A DNA stretch of 64,000 bases from Fischerella sp. CENA71. GTDB taxonomy: Bacteria; Cyanobacteriota; Cyanobacteriia; Cyanobacteriales; Nostocaceae. The stretch is from positions 228,085-292,084 of the forward strand of contig JANBVI010000088.1 of NCBI GenBank assembly GCA_024239075.1, in the 5' to 3' direction. Both the position numbers and the translations under genes were made by a program. Of this stretch, positions 1 through 9,231 are shown piece after piece. The notes beneath the pieces were generated by a model, which worked only from the letters and a program-made list of their open reading frames with translations, searched no databases and had not been told where the DNA came from. Within the stretch, counting starts at the first letter, position 1. Each line of letters opens with the position of its first letter.

Positions 1-1
1 C

Positions 2-1342
2 TCCACCACTTAAAGCCGCAACGTTTTTGAAGACTGTATCACCACTAAATAAAAAGCGTCCTAGCAATGTACGAACGTCTTCGTTTTTCCAGTCGGGGAC
101 TTCATCATGAATAGTTTCCATGACGGTTTTTTCTAAGTCTAAAGCTTCCGCCTGGTTTTGTTCAAAATATCCTGGGATGACATTATGTTCACCTAATTTA
201 ACAACGCCTTCTGTGGCTTTTTCCATACCCATGATTAGGCGTAGCAAAGTTGATTTACCTGCACCATTGGGAGCAACAAAGGCAATGCGATCGCCTCTTT
301 CAATCAGGAGATTTGCTCCTAAAAACAAAATTTTGTCATCGTAGATATGAGTTAAATTTTTGATTTCTACTACTTCTCTGCCACTGCGGGGTGCAGGAGG
401 AAAATGAAATTGTAGTGTTTTAACTCCAACTGTTGGGGCTTCTATACGTTCAATTTTTTCGAGTTGTTTTTCCCGGCTTTTGGCTTGGGTGCTACGGGTA
501 GCGCTAGCACGGAATTTATCAACAAAAGCTTGTTGTTTTTCTAATTCTTTTTGCTGACGTTCGTAAGCATTAATTTGTGCTGTTTGGTTTTCAGCTTTTT
601 GTTGTAAAAACGCTGAGTAATTACCGAGATAAGTAGTGGAAACACCACGTTCTGTTTCTACAATTTGCGTACAGAGACGATCTAGAAATTCCCGGTCATG
701 GGAAACTATGACCATGGGCGTATTTAAGCCTTTGAGGTAATTTTCTAGCCATTCAATTGTTTCTAAATCAAGGTGGTTTGTTGGCTCGTCGAGTAATAAT
801 AAATCAGGCTCTTGCAGAAGGATTTTACCCAAACTGATCCGCATTTGCCAACCGCCACTAAAGGCGCTGACGAGGCGATCGCCATCTTCTGGTTCAAAGC
901 CCATTTCTGGTAATATCTTGCCGATGCGTGCTTCTAAGCCATAACCATCTAGGGCTTCAAATTTTCGTTGTAGCTTATCTAATTTATTAATTAGTTTATC
1001 CAGTTCTTCTGGAGAGGCGCTCTCCATCTGATGCTGCACTTCCAGCAAAGATAACTGTACCTGATTTGCTTCCTTGAAGACTGTCCACAATTCTTCTCTG
1101 ATGGTACGGCTGGGGTCTACATCGAATTCTTGATTGAGGTAGGCTATGTGTAAACTAGCAGGACGAATGATTTCGCCAGAGGTTGGCTCAATCTTACCAG
1201 TGATAATTTTGAGTTGGGTAGATTTACCTGCGCCGTTCACACCGACTAAACCAACGCGATCGCCTATCTTAACTTCCCAATTGATATCCTTGAGAACTTC
1301 GCCAGTCGGATAAATTTTACTAATATGTTCTAGTCGCAGCAT
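2..1342 (-). CDS. ABC-F family ATP-binding protein, 3' end off the window
   Basis: This is a soluble, duplicated ATP-binding protein of the ABC-F family (Uup/YdiF/EttA type), which has no membrane domain and usually acts on ribosomes. Reading starts at ATG 1342 (MLRLEHISKIYPTGE). The first ATPase domain has Walker A GVNGAGKST, signature FSGGWQMR and Walker B LLLLDEPTNHLD. The ABC-F interdomain linker follows, rich in K, Q and E. The second domain has Walker A GAGKST (near 255-275) and reaches its own LSGG signature exactly at the window edge, so only the last part (second Walker B and any tail) is missing. No partner gene is adjacent. The family is certain; which ABC-F subtype is not. Confidence 0.93.
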   Translation of the reverse strand, partial: MLRLEHISKIYPTGEVLKDINWEVKIGDRVGLVGVNGAGKSTQLKIITGKIEPTSGEIIRPASLHIAYLNQEFDVDPSRTIREELWTVFKEANQVQLSLLEVQHQMESASPEELDKLINKLDKLQRKFEALDGYGLEARIGKILPEMGFEPEDGDRLVSAFSGGWQMRISLGKILLQEPDLLLLDEPTNHLDLETIEWLENYLKGLNTPMVIVSHDREFLDRLCTQIVETERGVSTTYLGNYSAFLQQKAENQTAQINAYERQQKELEKQQAFVDKFRASATRSTQAKSREKQLEKIERIEAPTVGVKTLQFHFPPAPRSGREVVEIKNLTHIYDDKILFLGANLLIERGDRIAFVAPNGAGKSTLLRLIMGMEKATEGVVKLGEHNVIPGYFEQNQAEALDLEKTVMETIHDEVPDWKNEDVRTLLGRFLFSGDTVFKNVAALSGG

Positions 1343-1562
1343 TGAGTGTCTCCAAGGTAGGCAACAAGCCGGGAAGGCTAACTCACATCGAGTCCAATCT
1401 TAACAAAATTTAACTACAAATTTCGATGTGATAAATTCCGTGAAGACAAAAAATATTTTGCTCAGTGAAAACTATTGAACCCACATTCCGCAGGTAAGCG
1501 AGGAAATCAATGGTATTTTTGATGAATGACACCATCAGTATCACAAATAAGAGTACAGGATA

Positions 1563-1990
1563 TTAGACCTCTTGCAAAAGTCCCATAAGCGTGGGACAAC
1601 TAGCTTAGAGCTTTCTTGACATCTATGAGCTACGAAAATGCAAAAAACCTGAAACCAGAAGAATTCAAACTATGAGTGTGGTGTGCATCCTCTGACTTTT
1701 AGCCAGATGACGGAGGTAGTGCGCTTACATTTGAACTCTTGGGCGATAAAGGATATCAAAGAATTCATAAACTTCATGCCAAGAGCCAAATACCAAAAAA
1801 TAAACCGATTAGGCGGTCAACTCAACCGTGAAGAGAAAAAAGTAATCAAGAGTTAGCCAAAGTCCGAGTTGTAGGTGAGCATATCAATCGCAAACTGAAA
1901 ATATTTAAAATTTTGTCTGACCGTTATCGCAATCGTCGAAAAAGATTTGCTTTAAGATTTAATCTCATAGCTGGTTTGTACAACTATGAG
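1563..1990 (+). pseudogene. Decayed, internally deleted IS5-family transposase
   Basis: This is a relic of a cyanobacterial IS5-like insertion sequence. It opens with AGACCTCTTGCAAAAGTC, which resembles IS5-group termini. A reading frame from ATG 1625 (MSYENAKNLKPEEFK) then breaks by stop and frameshift and resumes as GVHPLTFSQMTEVVR. It jumps to LGDKGYQRIHKLHAK and ends in the conserved tail HINRKLKIFKILSDRYRNRR ... FNLIAGLYNYE, again with stops and frame changes. Roughly half of a normal transposase (about 280 aa) is missing, including most of the DDE core. It cannot be active. The 3' end runs almost into the next gene on the opposite strand. Confidence 0.8.
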
Positions 1991-1999
1991 CATTCACAA

Positions 2000-2176
2000 T
2001 TAAGCATCAGTAGTGACGACAGCTTCAACAGTTGCTTTTTGTTGGGGAACATCCACAGAAGTAATTGCCCAACGTAAAGGTTCACCTTGTTTTTCCAATT
2101 CTGCTTCAATCGTTTTTTGTAATTCTGTAGGGGTTTCTTGGAGGTTAATTTCTGCGGTAATAAAATGAGTTGTCAT
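2000..2176 (-). CDS. Small conserved cyanobacterial protein (58 aa)
   Basis: The frame from ATG 2176 to TAA 2000 encodes 58 residues, beginning MTTHFITAEINLQETP and ending VEAVVTTDA. The composition is soluble and acidic, without membrane segments or cysteines, and codon use resembles its neighbours. It resembles small hypothetical proteins common in Nostocales, but I know no function for it. It lies on the same strand as the ferredoxin gene, 145 bases downstream of it. The intervening stretch holds short tandem repeats and a hairpin, so co-transcription is uncertain. Confidence 0.6.
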   Translation of the reverse strand: MTTHFITAEINLQETPTELQKTIEAELEKQGEPLRWAITSVDVPQQKATVEAVVTTDA

Positions 2177-2249
2177 TGTATTTGTTGGTTGTTAGTGGTG
2201 AATAGTTAGTGGTTAGTGGTTAGTATAAAACAATTAACTACTGTACGGC

Positions 2250-2308
2250 CGAAGCATTTGTATGGGTATCTTGAATTAAAAACGAAATATTTTCGTACAA
2301 ATGCTTCG
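2250..2308. repeat. Hairpin repeat with CGAAGCATTTG arms
   Basis: A perfect 13-base inverted repeat, CGAAGCATTTGTA (2250-2262) and its complement (2296-2308), encloses a 33-base spacer. A related copy with the same CGAAGCATTT/AAATGCTTC arms occurs at 41055-41112, so this is a dispersed family. It sits downstream of the ferredoxin gene and could also act as a terminator. Confidence 0.7.
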
Positions 2309-2320
2309 CCCCTACTAACA

Positions 2321-2635
2321 TTATTTACCGAATTGTAATTGATAAACTGTATCTTCTTTTTCTGTGGCAATTTTTAAATCAGAACGAGGATAGGCAACAC
2401 AAAGTAAGACGTAACCCTGTTTTTGCAGTTCTGGACTAACGCCCATGCCATCAGTTTGGTCTACTTTACCGGAAAGAGTTTGACCAGCACAAGTTGTGCA
2501 AACGCCTGCATGACAGGAACTAGGTAATTCTAACCCTTCTGCATCTGCAACTGATAAGATTGTTTGATTTTCGGGAACTTGTAAGGTATGAGTTTTGCCT
2601 TGATGTTGAATTTCAACGGTGTAAGTCTTAGACAT
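2321..2635 (-). CDS. Plant-type 2Fe-2S ferredoxin
   Basis: This is a soluble one-electron carrier of the plant/cyanobacterial ferredoxin family. The preferred start is ATG 2635 (MSKTYTVEIQHQGK), giving 104 aa; a longer reading from 2707 adds 24 residues without family similarity. The cluster ligands are Cys41, Cys46, Cys49 and Cys79 in the canonical C-X4-C-X2-C-X29-C arrangement (SCHAGVCTTC ... LLC). The sequence differs from the main photosynthetic PetF (HAGVCTTC rather than the usual RAGACSTC loop), so it is probably one of the minor ferredoxins. Its redox partner cannot be read from the context. Confidence 0.92.
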   Translation of the reverse strand: MSKTYTVEIQHQGKTHTLQVPENQTILSVADAEGLELPSSCHAGVCTTCAGQTLSGKVDQTDGMGVSPELQKQGYVLLCVAYPRSDLKIATEKEDTVYQLQFGK

Positions 2636-2799
2636 ATACTTATAAAGATGCGATACAACAGACAAATTTATTATTTTATCTGAATTAGTTAAAAATATTG
2701 CAGACATTAAATAAACTTTGGATTTTGCTTGGGTTGGGGGATTTTACCAGAGTTTTATAATAATCACAGAGAATTAGTTAAATTTGCTTAGTTATATTT

Positions 2800-2892
2800 A
2801 TGCGCGATCGCATTGTATTAAAAACTGTATCCGCAAGTCTGCCTTTTGGTACTCTAAAAGCTTTGGCGACTATTGTGGGTGTGGGAGAGTAA
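2800..2892 (+). CDS. Possible 30-aa leader peptide before the TIR-GUN4 gene
   Basis: A short frame, ATG 2800 to TAA 2890-2892, encodes MRDRIVLKTVSASLPFGTLK plus ten residues. It ends three bases before the TIR-GUN4 start, and its final codons (GTGGGAGAG) contain the likely ribosome binding site of that gene. It could be a translated leader that couples to the downstream gene, or chance. No family is recognised. Confidence 0.25.
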   Translation: MRDRIVLKTVSASLPFGTLKALATIVGVGE

Positions 2893-2895
2893 GCA

Positions 2896-3891
2896 ATGAC
2901 ATTTGATGTGTTTCTGGCTCACAATAGTCAGGATAAGCCAAAAATCAGGATTATTTATAAAAACCTTCAAAAATTAGGCTTGAATCCCTGGCTTGATGAA
3001 AAACAAATTAGACCAGGACAACTTTACCAAGATGTGATTCAGCAAGCAATCCAGCAAATCCAATGTGTTGCTGTTTTCATTGGTACAACAGGTTTAGGAA
3101 GGTGGCAAGCCCTTGAACTTCATGGTTTTATCAGTCAATGCGTAGAAAGACACATTCCGGTAATTCCTGTGTTACTACCTGGTGTTCAGTGTATTCCAGA
3201 TAATCTAATTTTTCTCAGGCAGTTTCATCAAGTTTGCTTTGAGTGTGACATTGAAGAAGACTTTGAAGCTTTTAAAACTTTGTATTGGGGTATTACTGGA
3301 GAAGAACTGGAGATAGATAACACAATTTTCTCTCAACCGCATAAGAACACTTTAGACTCTCTTAACTCATATCCTGCTACTCAGCCACCTACTAAAACTG
3401 ATGACCTCTCCTCAGAAAAAGGCATAGACTACACCAGACTGCGTGATTTATTGAAAGCAGGAAAATGGAAAGAGGCTGACGCAGAAACTGATCGGGTGAT
3501 GATTCAGGCTGTAGGTAAGAAAGATGGCAACTGGTTCACCAAAGACGAACTCTTAAATTTTCCTTGCACTGACTTAGGCACAATTGACCAACTGTGGGTC
3601 AAATACAGCAATGGACACTTTGGCTTTAGCGTCCAGAAGGAAATTTACTTGAGCAAGAGCGTTGACGGTAAAGCTGACGGCAAATATGACAAAGAAGCTT
3701 GGGATAAGTTTGGCGACCGCGTAGGATGGAGGGTGAATAGTAGTTGGATACGATATAAAGACGTAACTTTTAACTCCTCAGCCCCACGGGGACACCTCCC
3801 CAGCCTATTGTGGTGGTTGGGTGGTGGGGTATGGGGTGGTGGTGGTGTGGTCTCTTCTCTTGCATCGAGACTTGTAAAGTGTAGCATTTAA
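2896..3891 (+). CDS. TIR-GUN4 fusion protein
   Basis: The 331-aa protein joins a TIR domain to a GUN4 domain. Residues 1-135 are TIR: MTFDVFLAHNSQDK opens the fold, and GRWQALELHGF carries Glu74 at the position of the NADase catalytic glutamate in enzymatic TIRs. Residues about 175-331 are GUN4 (IDYTRLRDLLKAGKWKEAD, LNFPCTDLGTIDQLWVKYSN, FGFSVQKEIY, GDRVGWRV). GUN4 is the porphyrin-binding regulator of Mg-chelatase. The end (APRGHLPS ... SSLASRL) matches the usual low-complexity tail of cyanobacterial TIR-GUN4 proteins, so the gene looks complete. TIR domains often act in NAD-depleting phage defence. A tetrapyrrole-sensing TIR effector is an inference. It stands alone apart from a possible leader peptide. 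Confidence 0.88.
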   Translation: MTFDVFLAHNSQDKPKIRIIYKNLQKLGLNPWLDEKQIRPGQLYQDVIQQAIQQIQCVAVFIGTTGLGRWQALELHGFISQCVERHIPVIPVLLPGVQCIPDNLIFLRQFHQVCFECDIEEDFEAFKTLYWGITGEELEIDNTIFSQPHKNTLDSLNSYPATQPPTKTDDLSSEKGIDYTRLRDLLKAGKWKEADAETDRVMIQAVGKKDGNWFTKDELLNFPCTDLGTIDQLWVKYSNGHFGFSVQKEIYLSKSVDGKADGKYDKEAWDKFGDRVGWRVNSSWIRYKDVTFNSSAPRGHLPSLLWWLGGGVWGGGGVVSSLASRLVKCSI

Positions 3892-3892
3892 G

Positions 3893-4150
3893 GATCTCAT
3901 GAGTACCATAATTGCTAAAGTCGTAGAAATAACCCTGCTGTATTCCTGCTGCTTTCGGGTTAGGGTGGATATATCGCAGAATATTTAATGCACGGCGTTT
4001 ATCTGTATTAGCAAAACCTGTACTGTGATAACGCTTTTCCCAAAAATGCCCAGTATGGTTGAGCATCCGGTTAAAACACTTAGCAGTATACCAATTCAAC
4101 CAGTGCATAATCTTTAGAGAATGTTTGAACAGTCTTTTTGTTAGTAACAA
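3893..4150 (-). pseudogene. Truncated REP-associated tyrosine transposase (RAYT) fragment
   Basis: On the minus strand the residues WLNWYTAKCFNRMLNHTGHF, WEKRYHS and NILRYIHPNPKAAG match the C-terminal half of IS200-like RAYT (Y1_Tnp) proteins; the tyrosine in RYIHPNP is at the nucleophile position. The N-terminal HUH half is missing, and the family C-terminus after SNYG is replaced by unrelated sequence running into the TIR-GUN4 tail. It is a relic, but REP-like palindromes next to it (4158-4254 and 4906-5002) are the sort of repeats such enzymes mobilise. Confidence 0.75.
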
Positions 4151-4157
4151 AACGTTT

Positions 4158-4254
4158 TCGATCCCCCTAAATCCCCCTTACAAAGGGGGACTTTAAGAAA
4201 TTTCCCCCTTTAAAAAGGGAGGTTAGAGGGGATCAAAACGTTATTAGACAACTT
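4158..4254. repeat. REP-like palindromic repeat, copy 1 (inverted relative to 4906-5002)
   Basis: About 97 bases rich in GGGGGA/TCCCCC blocks (GATCCCCCTAAATCCCCC ... AGAGGGGATCAAAACG) that can fold into nested hairpins. The same sequence in opposite orientation lies at 4906-5002, including the flanking AACGTT and AGACAACTT. Confidence 0.8.
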
Positions 4255-4285
4255 GATAGAACTTGTTGTTTACACCATAGCCTTT

Positions 4286-4672
4286 TTAAGGAGGATTAGA
4301 GAGGATAAAACCCTGTATCTGCTCACACACACTATCAAACTGATTTAAAACTTGACTATTTGTAAACCTAATAATCTTTAAACCATATCCTTCTAGAATT
4401 CTTGTTCTCTCTATGTCATATTCTTGACCTTCATCTGTAAAATGACTATCCCCATCAATTTCAATCACTACTTGTAAAGTGGGACAATAGAAATCAACTA
4501 TAAAATGATCAATTGGTCGTTGCCTTAAAACCCGAAATTGAAAATCTCTCAGATACTCACACCACAGTTTTTTTTCTGCTGGGGTCATGTTTTTGCGAAG
4601 TTCTTTTGCTCTTTCTACAAGCTTTGGATTGTAAGGTAAATGGAAATCGCTACTGTTAAGGTTGTTTGTCAT
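4286..4672 (-). CDS. DUF559 (Vsr/PD-(D/E)XK-like) endonuclease-domain protein
   Basis: This 128-aa protein belongs to DUF559, a small family related to the very-short-patch-repair endonuclease fold. Seen residues: MTPAEKKLWCEYLR near 29-42, then FRVLRQRPIDHFIVDFYCP, then VVIEIDGDSHF. Asp60, Glu71 and Asp73 form the expected acidic metal site. It ends ARTRILE-like (ERTRILEGYGLKIIRFTNSQV), the usual last strand and helix. The start ATG 4672 gives the usual family length. It is alone and bracketed by two inverted REP-like repeats, which suggests movement as a unit. The substrate is unknown. Confidence 0.9.
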   Translation of the reverse strand: MTNNLNSSDFHLPYNPKLVERAKELRKNMTPAEKKLWCEYLRDFQFRVLRQRPIDHFIVDFYCPTLQVVIEIDGDSHFTDEGQEYDIERTRILEGYGLKIIRFTNSQVLNQFDSVCEQIQGFILSNPP

Positions 4673-4905
4673 AGTTTCTGCGTTTATGTCTTTAAACTCC
4701 TTGAAAACGTATGAAATAACATTAAAGTCCCCCTTTTAAAGCTAAGGTATACACACAAGTCTTAATCTAGAGCAGCAAAGCTAGCTAGAGCAAAAATATA
4801 AACCTAGTAAATCCGTTATTATTGGAAATTTTGGTTTACCTATTTACGCCTGTTTCAATAATAAAAAACCTACCCTAGTTTATTTTGCCGTTCTAGGTCT
4901 TAATA

Positions 4906-5002
4906 AAGTTGTCTAACAACGTTTTGATCCTCCCTAACTCTTATTGAAAAGGGGGAAATTTCTGAAAGTCCCCCTTTTTAAGGGGGATTTAGGGGGATCA
5001 AA
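4906..5002. repeat. REP-like palindromic repeat, copy 2
   Basis: Inverted partner of the repeat at 4158-4254, with the same order of blocks on the opposite strand (AAGTTGTCTAACAACG, then GGGGGAAATTTC, then GGGGGATTTAGGGGGATC). A shorter inverted motif pair, at 4741-4762 and 5005-5025 (CTTGTGTGTA.ACC.TAGC), lies just inside and outside it. The rest of 4673-5217 holds no gene that I can support. Confidence 0.8.
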
Positions 5003-5217
5003 TGACTTGTGTGTAAACCATAGCCTTGCAGGGAAGAGGTATTCTACAGGTAGGCTTCCCTCCGTAAGGAAAACAAGCTAGGTCAAGGGGTTTTCCAGAT
5101 CCCGTGAAAAGTCAGACTTCTCAAAAAAGTCGGGGATCTATGTTCTTAAGAAAGATGCATAACTGCTATATAATAAAGGTTTGCATTAACCTAGAATTTC
5201 CGTAATCTTAAAATTGA

Positions 5218-6114
5218 ATGACCCGTTTTATACATGATCAATTCGCCAAAGACTACCTCGAAGAATTATTAAAAGATTACGGAGAAGTCAAAGCATCAGA
5301 AAAAGTCTCAGGAGAGATTAAAGAAATAGATGTTTTCTTCACTCCTGCCAAACAGCAAAACTCTAACTTACAAATACTGGGTTTGCTAGGAAGATTTGCA
5401 GAAAATCCTGCCATCATAGAACCATTCCGCAATCCAGCCGCTAGCGATGAAATCTGCGATTGTATTCTAAAATTATTAGAAGTCAAAGCTTTATTGCGAC
5501 GAGAAGCTAAAGCCAATAAAACTAAACTTCAGGACTCAGAAATTCCCAAGTTGTGGGTTCTGACTCCAACGATATCCGAAACTAGATTGTCTAGCTTTGG
5601 AACTATAAAAAAAGCAGGTTGGTTATCGGGAGTACATTTTCTTCCAGAAGCCTTGCGGACAGCAATTGTGGCGATACACCAACTACCGCTCACACCAGAG
5701 ACATTATGGTTGAGGCTTTTGGGTAGAGGAAGTGTGCAGTCACAAGCGATTATCGAGTTGCAAGCGTTACCATTAAATCATCCATACCAAAAAGCAACCC
5801 TCGAATTAGTTTACAACTTGCGCGAAAACTTGAGAGTAAATCAAGAATTAGAAGCAGATGATCGGGAGTTAATTATGCGTTTAGAACCACTTTATCAAAG
5901 AGATAGGGAACAAGCCAAAGAAGAAGGAAGACAAGAAGGAGAACAAGACTTAATACTGCGTCTACTAAATCGCCGTATTGGTGAGATTGATGAATCATTA
6001 ATCGAGCGAATTAAAGAATTATCAATTGAACAATTAGAAAATCTGGGAGAGGCATTGTTAGATTTTTCTAGTGTTGCTGATTTAGAAAGTTGGTTAAACC
6101 AACACTTAGGATAA
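5218..6114 (+). CDS. DUF4351-domain protein of cyanobacterial Rpn/PD-(D/E)XK type
   Basis: The 298-aa protein begins MTRFIHDQFAKDYLEELLKD. The N-terminal two thirds resemble the nuclease-like region found in multicopy cyanobacterial DUF4351 proteins, including ASEKVSGEIKEIDVFF with a conserved E-I-D that may be a metal site. A charged helix (QAKEEGRQEGEQD, about 235-248) leads into the C-terminal DUF4351 (LILRLLNRRIGEID ... SVADLESWLNQ). Such genes are often numerous and transposon-like in these genomes. Function is unknown; recombination-promoting or nuclease activity is an inference from the fold family. Confidence 0.8.
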   Translation: MTRFIHDQFAKDYLEELLKDYGEVKASEKVSGEIKEIDVFFTPAKQQNSNLQILGLLGRFAENPAIIEPFRNPAASDEICDCILKLLEVKALLRREAKANKTKLQDSEIPKLWVLTPTISETRLSSFGTIKKAGWLSGVHFLPEALRTAIVAIHQLPLTPETLWLRLLGRGSVQSQAIIELQALPLNHPYQKATLELVYNLRENLRVNQELEADDRELIMRLEPLYQRDREQAKEEGRQEGEQDLILRLLNRRIGEIDESLIERIKELSIEQLENLGEALLDFSSVADLESWLNQHLG

Positions 6115-6373
6115 GTAATGAGTAGATAAATTTATAACCAATTTTCTATATCATGTAAACAACAATTAATCCCTTAATAATAGAGATTGTGCCAATTAAA
6201 TACTTTCAGTTTGAATTGATACTTAAAACTAAACTTTAAGTATCAGATAAAATTGTTAATAACCAATTATCAGTAAGACTTTCAGCTATAAAACAAGGTA
6301 AGCTTTTATAGCCAAGTCTTGCCTAAAAATATTTCATAATTAAGGGGAGAACATCCCAACGGAGAATACAAAA

Positions 6374-9064
6374 ATGCTAGAACAATACCGTCAACATGTT
6401 GCAGAAAGGGCAGCATTAGGAATTCCCCCTTTACCGTTGGATGCGAAGCAAACCTCAGAATTATGTGAATTACTGAAGAATCCGCCCAAGGGTGAAGAAG
6501 AAACATTATTACATTTATTGCGCGATCGCGTACCTCCCGGAGTCGATCCAGCAGCTTACGTCAAAGCCGGATTTTTGACTGGAATCGCTAAAGGCGAAAT
6601 CACCAGCCCCCTAATTTCACCAATTGCAGCAGTGCAAATGCTGGGGACAATGGTAGGAGGCTACAACGTCCAATCTTTAATCGAACTGCTACAAACTCCG
6701 ACTGTATCCTTCTCAGATTCTTCTGAAACACCCCTAGTGATGGGGGGAGAAGGTAAAGAACCAATCGCAGCCTACGCAGCCGCTGCCCTCAGCAAAACTT
6801 TGCTGGTGTACGATGCCTTCCACGATATCTTAGAATTATCCAAAGTCAACCCCTTTGCTAAACGAGTAATTGATTCTTGGAAAGACGCAGAGTGGTTTAC
6901 TGTTCGTCCCGAAGTACCCGAAGCGATTACCGTCACCGTCTTTAAAGTTCCTGGCGAAACTAACACCGACGATTTATCTCCCGCCACCGAAGCGATGACT
7001 CGCCCGGATATTCCTTTACACGCTTTAGCAATGCTACAATCACGGATGCCTGGGGCGTTGGATACCATTGCCGAATTGAAGAAAAAAGGATACCCCATCG
7101 CCTACGTCGGAGATGTCGTCGGTACTGGTTCCTCTCGCAAATCAGCCATTAACTCAGTACTTTGGCACATTGGTAATGATATTCCTTATGTTCCTAATAA
7201 GCGGGCAGGCGGATATATTTTAGGTGGTGCGATCGCCCCCATTTTCTTCAACACTGCTGAAGATGCTGGTGCTTTCCCTATCCAGTGCGATGTCACCAAA
7301 ATGGAAACCGGGATGGTAATTACCATTTACCCCTACAAAGGTGAAATCACCACACATGTAGAGACGCGCCATGGCACGTCTGAGGAAGTAATTTCTACAT
7401 TTAGCCTCAAACCCGATACCATTTTGGATGAAGTCCGCGCCGGGGGACGTATTCCCTTATTAATAGGGCGTACTCTCACCGATAAAACCAGACTTGCATT
7501 AGGTTTAGAACCCAGTCCGATTTTTACCCGTCCCCAACAACCGACTGACACAGGTAAAGGCTATACCCTTGCTCAAAAAATGGTGGGTAAAGCCTGCGGT
7601 TTACCAGGTGTGCGCCCCGGTACTTACTGCGAACCAATTATGACTACCGTTGGTTCCCAAGATACCACGGGGCCAATGACACGGGATGAATTGAAAGAAC
7701 TCGCTTGTCTTGGTTTCAGTGCAGATTTGGTAATGCAAAGCTTTTGTCACACTGCTGCTTACCCCAAACCAGTAGATATCAAAACTCACCACGAACTACC
7801 AGACTTTTTCGCTTCTCGTGGTGGTGTGGCTTTGCGCCCTGGTGATGGTATTATCCACTCTTGGCTAAACCGGATGCTGTTACCAGATACTGTGGGAACA
7901 GGTGGCGACTCTCATACTCGTTTCCCCTTGGGTATTTCCTTTCCTGCTGGTTCCGGGTTAGTAGCATTTGCCGGGGCGTTGGGTGTGATGCCTCTGGATA
8001 TGCCAGAATCAGTTTTGGTACGTTTCAAAGGCGAATTGCAACCGGGTGTAACTTTGCGAGATATTGTTAACGCTATTCCCTATGTTGCGATTCAAAAAGG
8101 TTTACTGACAGTAGAAAAGCAGAACAAGAAAAATGTTTTTGCTGGGCGGATAATGGAAATTGAAGGCTTACCAGATTTGAAAGTTGAGCAAGCTTTTGAA
8201 CTTACTGATGCTACAGCCGAACGTTCTTGTGCTGGTTCCACAATCAAACTCAGTATAGAAACTGTATCTGAATATCTGCGTTCTAATGTTGCTTTGTTGA
8301 AAAACATGGTAGCGCGGGGTTATGGTGATGCTAAAACGATCATGCGTCGCGTCGCCAAAATGGAAGAATGGTTGGCAAACCCGGTATTAATGGAAGCAGA
8401 TCCCGATGCGGAGTATGCGGAAATTATCGAAATTGATTTGAACGAAATCAAAGAACCAATTGTAGCAGCACCGAATGATCCTGATAATGTAAAGCTATTA
8501 TCGGAAGTAGCAGGCGACAAAGTTGATGAAGTATTCGTTGGTTCTTGTATGACGAATATTGGTCATTATCGTGCTACTGCCAAAGTATTGGAAGGTGCAG
8601 GCGCAGTCAAAACCCGCTTGTGGATTTGTCCACCCACCCGCATGGATGAACACCAATTAAAAGAAGAAGGTGTGTACGGTATTTTTGGGGCTGCGGGTGC
8701 GAGAACAGAAATTCCAGGGTGTAGTTTATGTATGGGAAATCAAGCGCGAGTTGAAGATGGTGCGACGGTGTTTTCTACTTCTACCCGCAACTTTAATAAT
8801 CGCATGGGTAAGGATGCGCGAGTGTATCTTGGTTCCGCCGAATTATCAGCAGTTTGTGCATTATTAGGGCGCGTTCCCACAGTACAGGAATATATGGATA
8901 TTGTGGGTAAAAAGATTCAGCCTTTTGCTGGGGATTTGTATAAGTATTTGAACTTTGATCAAATTGCTGGTTTTGAGGATGAAGGTAGGGTGATTGCGTT
9001 GGAAGATATGCCTAAGATTGAGGATATTTTGGGAATTCCGGCTGGTACTTTGCGTACTCCATAG
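6374..9064 (+). CDS. acnB: Aconitate hydratase B (bifunctional aconitase / 2-methylisocitrate dehydratase)
   Basis: This 896-aa TCA-cycle enzyme interconverts citrate and isocitrate in the cytosol. It has the AcnB order: HEAT-like N-terminus ([16 protein letters not shown]), swivel domain, then the catalytic core. The 4Fe-4S ligands are visible as Cys725 (VGSCMTNIG), Cys783 and Cys786 (PGCSLCMGN); [13 protein letters not shown] is the active-site loop. It is slightly longer than E. coli AcnB (865 aa). One insertion near residues 328-337 (VETRHGTS) coincides with a fragment of a dispersed hairpin repeat (7357-7382). The gene stands alone and a short GC-rich hairpin follows the stop (9073-9090). 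Identification is secure. Confidence 0.97.
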   Translation: MLEQYRQHVAERAALGIPPLPLDAKQTSELCELLKNPPKGEEETLLHLLRDRVPPGVDPAAYVKAGFLTGIAKGEITSPLISPIAAVQMLGTMVGGYNVQSLIELLQTPTVSFSDSSETPLVMGGEGKEPIAAYAAAALSKTLLVYDAFHDILELSKVNPFAKRVIDSWKDAEWFTVRPEVPEAITVTVFKVPGETNTDDLSPATEAMTRPDIPLHALAMLQSRMPGALDTIAELKKKGYPIAYVGDVVGTGSSRKSAINSVLWHIGNDIPYVPNKRAGGYILGGAIAPIFFNTAEDAGAFPIQCDVTKMETGMVITIYPYKGEITTHVETRHGTSEEVISTFSLKPDTILDEVRAGGRIPLLIGRTLTDKTRLALGLEPSPIFTRPQQPTDTGKGYTLAQKMVGKACGLPGVRPGTYCEPIMTTVGSQDTTGPMTRDELKELACLGFSADLVMQSFCHTAAYPKPVDIKTHHELPDFFASRGGVALRPGDGIIHSWLNRMLLPDTVGTGGDSHTRFPLGISFPAGSGLVAFAGALGVMPLDMPESVLVRFKGELQPGVTLRDIVNAIPYVAIQKGLLTVEKQNKKNVFAGRIMEIEGLPDLKVEQAFELTDATAERSCAGSTIKLSIETVSEYLRSNVALLKNMVARGYGDAKTIMRRVAKMEEWLANPVLMEADPDAEYAEIIEIDLNEIKEPIVAAPNDPDNVKLLSEVAGDKVDEVFVGSCMTNIGHYRATAKVLEGAGAVKTRLWICPPTRMDEHQLKEEGVYGIFGAAGARTEIPGCSLCMGNQARVEDGATVFSTSTRNFNNRMGKDARVYLGSAELSAVCALLGRVPTVQEYMDIVGKKIQPFAGDLYKYLNFDQIAGFEDEGRVIALEDMPKIEDILGIPAGTLRTP
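7357..7382. repeat. Fragment of a dispersed GTAGAGACG hairpin repeat inside acnB
   Basis: TGTAGAGACGCGCCATGG followed by CACGTCTG is close to the intergenic hairpins at 11389-11417 and 36975-37013. Here it is read in frame as V-E-T-R-H-G-T-S within aconitase, where E. coli AcnB has a shorter loop. Confidence 0.65.
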
Positions 9065-9140
9065 TTAAATTTGGGTGGGCGATGCTCACCCCACTTAACT
9101 ATGTCTAATTTACAACAGATTCAAGTTACAGTTGCTTGAT

Positions 9141-9155
9141 AACCTAAAATAGGTT
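9141..9155. promoter_or_regulatory. Predicted controller-protein operator upstream of the methylase
   Basis: AACCTAAAATAGGTT is a perfect 6-3-6 palindrome, 77 bases before the methylase ATG. It matches the two palindromes ahead of the controller gene (11276-11306), which share the AACCYA-N3-TRGGTT plan. Confidence 0.7.
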
Positions 9156-9231
9156 ATTTTTAGAGGTTGAACGAGACTTTTTAAAAGGCAGAACAGGTGT
9201 GGCAGTGATACTTCACAAACATTTTCTCCCA

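Noticed and set aside
3645-3887. Proline-rich antisense frame opposite the TIR-GUN4 end
   Set aside because: It derives from the GGTGGTGG tail of the GUN4 gene and has no family features.
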